DNA from: Actinomycetes bacterium
Lineage (GTDB): Bacteria > Actinomycetota > Acidimicrobiia > Acidimicrobiales > JABEUL01
Direction of reading: 5' to 3'
DNA: 41,777 nucleotides
Assembly: GCA_021777355.1 (NCBI GenBank)
Contig: JAJYDO010000015.1
Location: forward strand, 1-41,777
The notes beneath the pieces are model-generated. The model saw only the letters and a list, made by a program, of their open reading frames with translations, searched no databases and was not told where the DNA came from. Shown here one piece after another: positions 38,201-41,777 of the stretch; positions within the stretch are counted from its first letter, which is position 1, and every line of letters starts with the position of its first letter. Made by a program: the position numbers and the translations under genes.

Positions 38201-39140
38201 AATCTCTTTTAAGACAGTGTTCGAGTATCGCCATTCTTGTAGGCACCCCGACTCTCACTTGAAAGTTAACCAATGCTCTAGGGTCATTTGGAACAAGCGA
38301 GTCAATCTCCACTCCTCTATTCATTGGACCAGGATGTAGGATTAAAGCGCTATCTTTAATCTTTTCTACCCTGTCCGTTGTCAGTCCATAGCGATGCCTG
38401 AATTCGCTTAAGGAGGGAATAAAACCTCCGCTGGCTCTCTCTAGCTGCAATCTAAGAGGCATTACCAAATCGAATTCTGAAATAACTGAATCTAAATCAG
38501 TAACCATCTGGAACTCTTGCCAAAAGTTAGGTAGCAATGTGGGAGGTCCGCATAGAATAACCTCGCCTCCCAGTTTGGAAAATGCTCTTGCGACAGATCT
38601 CGCAACTCTTGAGTGCAAGATATCTCCAACAATGCCTATTTTCAATCCCGAAAAGTCATCCGGATCTTTTCTTGAAAAACTGCCTATATTTGGTATTTCC
38701 CCCTTAATTGCTGATCTAAAAGCAACAATATCTAAAAGAGCCTGGCTGGGATGGGAGTGGGCTCCATCCCCCGCGTTTATTACTGCCAAGTCCGTCCATT
38801 CGGAAATTTGCTTGGGCACTCCGGCACTTGAGTGCCTGACGATCAGCGCGTTCACCCCAAAAGATTCAAAAGTAGCAATGGTGTCACGAAGCGACTCTCC
38901 TTTTGTCATTGAAGATGTGCTTTTTGAAAATGTGAGGACTCCCAAGCTTAGCTTTCGTGCAGCCATTTCAAAGGACATTCTTGTTCTCGTAGATTCTTCA
39001 AAAAACAAAGTAACTACGGTAGAACCCTCCAGAGAACCTGTTACTTTCAGCTCATTTTTGATATGGACTTCGGCTCGCTTGACTATTGAAAGTATTTCAC
39101 TTTTATTTAAATCGTCTATCGCGATTAGGTTTTTCATCAA
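38187..39140 (-). CDS. pyrB: Aspartate carbamoyltransferase catalytic subunit
   Basis: FFEESTRTRMSFEMAARKL, STSSMTKGESLRDT, VINAGDGAHSHPSQALLDI, LHPGPMNRGVEID. Confidence 0.97.
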   Translation of the reverse strand: MMKNLIAIDDLNKSEILSIVKRAEVHIKNELKVTGSLEGSTVVTLFFEESTRTRMSFEMAARKLSLGVLTFSKSTSSMTKGESLRDTIATFESFGVNALIVRHSSAGVPKQISEWTDLAVINAGDGAHSHPSQALLDIVAFRSAIKGEIPNIGSFSRKDPDDFSGLKIGIVGDILHSRVARSVARAFSKLGGEVILCGPPTLLPNFWQEFQMVTDLDSVISEFDLVMPLRLQLERASGGFIPSLSEFRHRYGLTTDRVEKIKDSALILHPGPMNRGVEIDSLVPNDPRALVNFQVRVGVPTRMAILEHCLKRDYENE

Positions 39141-39685
39141 AGACCTTTCGCCAAATAGATCCCGTCATCTCTGACGACTACCTTTTCAGCCTTTGACGTG
39201 GGAAGATTTTTTCCAACATAGTCCGGTCGGATTGGAATTTCACGATGTCCCCTGTCAACCATAACGGCCAACTGAATTAGGCCGGGTCTTCCCATTTCAC
39301 TCAGTGCATTAAATGAAGCTTTAACTGTGCGACCAGTGTATAAGACATCATCGACCAAGACAACTTTTTTCCCGTCAAGAATGGGAATTTCAGCAACTTC
39401 GTATCCAATGAATGAAATCTCTTTGACATTCAAGTCATCCCTAAATTTAGTTACATCCAACACGCCAAAGGGCACTTTAGAATTTTCAATCTGCGAGAGG
39501 TTGGAAGCTATTTGCCGACCAATACTGATTCCCCCGTTTGCCAAACCCAGAACTACGAGATCTTCTGGTCCGCCATTTCTCTCCAATATCTCATGAGAAA
39601 TCCGAGTAATAGCTCGCCTTAGTCCATCGGATTCCATCACCTGGTGCCAATCTGACTCCTTCTCGCTTCGCCAGTCGCGAAACAC
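39137..39685 (-). CDS. pyrR: PyrR pyrimidine regulatory protein / uracil phosphoribosyltransferase
   Basis: ITRISHEILERNGG, LVLGLANGGISIGRQIA, VVLVDDVLYTGRTVKASFNAL, RGHREIPIRPDYVGKNLPTS. GTG start with AGGAGG. Confidence 0.96.
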   Translation of the reverse strand: MFRDWRSEKESDWHQVMESDGLRRAITRISHEILERNGGPEDLVVLGLANGGISIGRQIASNLSQIENSKVPFGVLDVTKFRDDLNVKEISFIGYEVAEIPILDGKKVVLVDDVLYTGRTVKASFNALSEMGRPGLIQLAVMVDRGHREIPIRPDYVGKNLPTSKAEKVVVRDDGIYLAKGL

Positions 39686-39702
39686 TTATTTTTCCTCCTG
39701 TT

Positions 39703-39731
39703 CGTACGAGCCTCACCGGACTCGTTTCACG
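39703..39731 (-). promoter_or_regulatory. PyrR-binding-loop hairpin upstream of the pyrR ribosome-binding site
   Basis: Minus strand CGTGAAACGAGTCCGGTGAGGCTCGTACG contains AGUCCGGUGAGGCU (39709-39722), an exact match to ARUCCNGNGAGGYU; CGAG/CTCG upper stem and CGT/ACG lower stem. Confidence 0.85.
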
Positions 39732-39757
39732 CACAGCCAATCTAACAAGGAGATTAA

Positions 39758-40213
39758 CTAGCTTATGGCCATACTATCAGAACTATCTGGACCTGCGTGA
39801 TCATTTTTTATCCCGGCGTTATCCAGTTCTTGCACAACTGAGGCCATTATCCCGTTGATAAACCTGCTGGAGCTTTCTGTGGAGTAAATAGAAGCAAGTT
39901 CGACTGCTTCTGAAATAATTACTGCTTTGGGAGTGTCGGAACTGCTTAACAGCTCTCCGATTTCCATTCTCAAAATTGCCCTATCTATGATCGGCATTCT
40001 GCCAATTGCCCAGCCTTGGGCGGAACTCCCAATAATTGAATCTATCTTTTCAGCCGACTCGCTGAAGGAATTAATTAGTTCAGCCGAAAACTTCGAAACT
40101 GCTTCTTCTTGAGAAAGTACCTCATTTGGAGAAATCTCTAAAATATCCGCTTTATAAAATATCGCCAGCGCACGTTCTCTGTCCAGCCTCTTTTTAGCTA
40201 TGCCTTCATTCAC
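39758..40213 (-). CDS. nusB: Transcription antitermination factor NusB
   Basis: KRLDRERALAIFYKADI, MPIIDRAILRMEIGELL, KAVIISEAVELASIYSTESSSRFINGIMASV. Confidence 0.93.
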   Translation of the reverse strand: MNEGIAKKRLDRERALAIFYKADILEISPNEVLSQEEAVSKFSAELINSFSESAEKIDSIIGSSAQGWAIGRMPIIDRAILRMEIGELLSSSDTPKAVIISEAVELASIYSTESSSRFINGIMASVVQELDNAGIKNDHAGPDSSDSMAIS

Positions 40214-40225
40214 CTAGTTAAACCA

Positions 40226-40789
40226 TCAAGCCCGAGTGATGTACTCACCCGTTCTGGTGTCAATCTTTATCTTGTCACCTGGGTTCACAAATAAAGGCAC
40301 CTGCACTACCAACCCAGTTTCTAAAGTCGCAGGCTTTCTGGCTCCTGAAACCCTGTCACCTTGCACTCCGGGTTCAGTTTCTGCGATGGTTAGCTCAACT
40401 GCTGCCGGCAGTTCTACTCCGACAACCTCGGTGCCATACCTCTGTAAAAGCGCCGAATCGCCTTCTCTCAAATAAGAGATTGCCTCGCCTAGGGATTCAA
40501 CTTCAACATTTATCTGGTCATAATTTTGATTATCCATCATCACTATTGCGTTGCCATCCCTGTAAAGGTACTGCATTTCAGATTTGTCGATAATTGCCTG
40601 CTCCACTTTTTCATCGGCTCTAAAGGTCTTTTCCAAGACAGACTTCGTCCTCATATTGCGAAGTTTGGTGCGTACAAATGCGCCACCTTTGCCGGGTTTT
40701 ACATGTTGAAATTCAATAATGGTATAAAGGCCTTCCGGCAGTTCAATTGCCATGCCGTTTTTAAAATCATTCGTAGATATCGCACTCAC
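40226..40789 (-). CDS. efp: Elongation factor P
   Basis: NGMAIELPEGLYTIIEFQHVKPGKGGAFVRTKLRN, FRADEKVEQA, QVPLFVNPGDKIKIDTRTGEYITRA. Confidence 0.98.
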   Translation of the reverse strand: MSAISTNDFKNGMAIELPEGLYTIIEFQHVKPGKGGAFVRTKLRNMRTKSVLEKTFRADEKVEQAIIDKSEMQYLYRDGNAIVMMDNQNYDQINVEVESLGEAISYLREGDSALLQRYGTEVVGVELPAAVELTIAETEPGVQGDRVSGARKPATLETGLVVQVPLFVNPGDKIKIDTRTGEYITRA

Positions 40790-41777
40790 GCGACTAGCTC
40801 CTTACTAGCTAATGTCAAAGGTTGACAGCCATTTTCAGTAACTACCACCGTGTCTTCGATCCTGACCCCACCTAAACCCTCAAGATATATTCCCGGCTCA
40901 ACAGTTACTACCATGCCTGTTTTCAGCGTAGATGCCATTTTAGAGGCTACATAGGGCTCTTCATGAACATCTAAGCCCACGCCATGGCCAGTCGAGTGAT
41001 TAAAGAATTTCCCATAGCCCGAATTATCTATATAAACCCTGCATGCACGATCTACGGAGGTAGTTCTGACACCGGCTCTGACGCTTTGAACCCCCAGTTC
41101 TTGAGATTTTCTAACTAGCTTTTCGATTTTTTTTAGCTCTTTATTCCTAAAATCACCTATAAGAACAGTTCTCGTCATATCGGAGCAGTATCCATCTACA
41201 ACCGCTCCAAAATCACATACAACCAAATCTCCAATCTCCAACTTTCTCTCTGAAGGCTGTGCATGGGGCAGCGCGCCATTTGGCCCTGAAGCTAAAATAG
41301 TCGGGAAGGAGTTGCCCGCCGCGCCAAACTTTCGAATCTCACTATCTAATAGACGAGCAATTTCTCGCTCCGTGGCGCCGGGAATCATTTTGTGCCTAAC
41401 TTTTGCAAATGCCAGATCAGCGCAGTTGGCAGCAGCTCTCATGCGTGATATTTCACCCACATCTTTGATCTTTCTCAAACCTTCGACAATATTGCTGGTC
41501 GGAACAAGTTCCTTACCCGCAAAAATCTTCTCAAATAAAGGGATCGAACCCCACTTAATTTGATTTGCCTCCAGCCCTACCCGCTTTGCCTTAGCCAGGT
41601 GCCTGGACAGATAATTTAGCTGAGACAAAGGTTTCCCCACGAAAACTTTGGCCTTCACCCCATGAAGTTCGAGTTCCTCTTTAATTTGAATCTCATATCG
41701 CCCGTCTGTAGTTACCGCCATTTGGCCGTCGCTTGATCTAACAGAGACAATCCCTGCCGAGCCTGAAAATCCTGATA
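40786..41777 (-). CDS. Xaa-Pro aminopeptidase (M24B); 5' end truncated by the window edge
   Basis: [57 protein letters not shown]. The frame stays open past 41721 ([30 protein letters not shown]), matching the family N-terminal domain. Confidence 0.93.
   Translation of the reverse strand, partial: SGFSGSAGIVSVRSSDGQMAVTTDGRYEIQIKEELELHGVKAKVFVGKPLSQLNYLSRHLAKAKRVGLEANQIKWGSIPLFEKIFAGKELVPTSNIVEGLRKIKDVGEISRMRAAANCADLAFAKVRHKMIPGATEREIARLLDSEIRKFGAAGNSFPTILASGPNGALPHAQPSERKLEIGDLVVCDFGAVVDGYCSDMTRTVLIGDFRNKELKKIEKLVRKSQELGVQSVRAGVRTTSVDRACRVYIDNSGYGKFFNHSTGHGVGLDVHEEPYVASKMASTLKTGMVVTVEPGIYLEGLGGVRIEDTVVVTENGCQPLTLASKELVA

Noticed and set aside
38539-39174. 211-aa plus-strand ORF antisense to pyrB
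   Set aside because: Long shadow ORF caused by codon bias on the opposite strand; no recognisable domain.
1-41777. Search for defence islands, toxin-antitoxin pairs, transposases, prophage, tRNA or rRNA
   Set aside because: None recognised; nearly all ORFs with family-level support are core biosynthetic or division genes.

Overview
The window is housekeeping chromosome from a moderate-GC bacterium, probably an actinobacterium of the Acidimicrobiia type (inferred from gene content and order only). One plus-strand gene sits at the left edge: a seven-bladed YVTN-type beta-propeller with a PKD domain. Everything else is on the minus strand, in tightly overlapping operons. In transcription order these are: Xaa-Pro aminopeptidase (cut by the window end)-efp-nusB-pyrR-pyrB-pyrC-carA-carB; amtB; the dcw cluster mraZ-rsmH/mraW-ftsL-ftsI-murE-mraY-murD-ftsW-murG-murC-murB-ftsQ-ftsZ; pgeF-rpsO-pnp-M16 peptidase-fatty acid desaturase-dapB-hemW-like; a small membrane protein; a heterodimeric ABC exporter; and pyrD-pyrF. 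I found no defence system, phage, CRISPR array, transposase or tRNA/rRNA. The most interesting signals are cis-regulatory: (1) a five-unit array of MraZ-type boxes with an exact 10-bp period over the mraZ promoter; (2) a perfect 17-bp inverted repeat closing a roughly 100-nt branched RNA structure that buries the rsmH/mraW ribosome-binding site; (3) an exact PyrR-binding-loop consensus just upstream of the pyrR Shine-Dalgarno; (4) a 22-bp near-perfect TetR-like palindrome over an apparently leaderless desaturase promoter; (5) an rpsO-pnp intergenic hairpin. Gene content is also notable: murF is absent from an otherwise contiguous dcw cluster, pyrDF is separated from the rest of the pyr operon by about 29 kb, no pyrK lies beside pyrD, and no glnK lies beside amtB.
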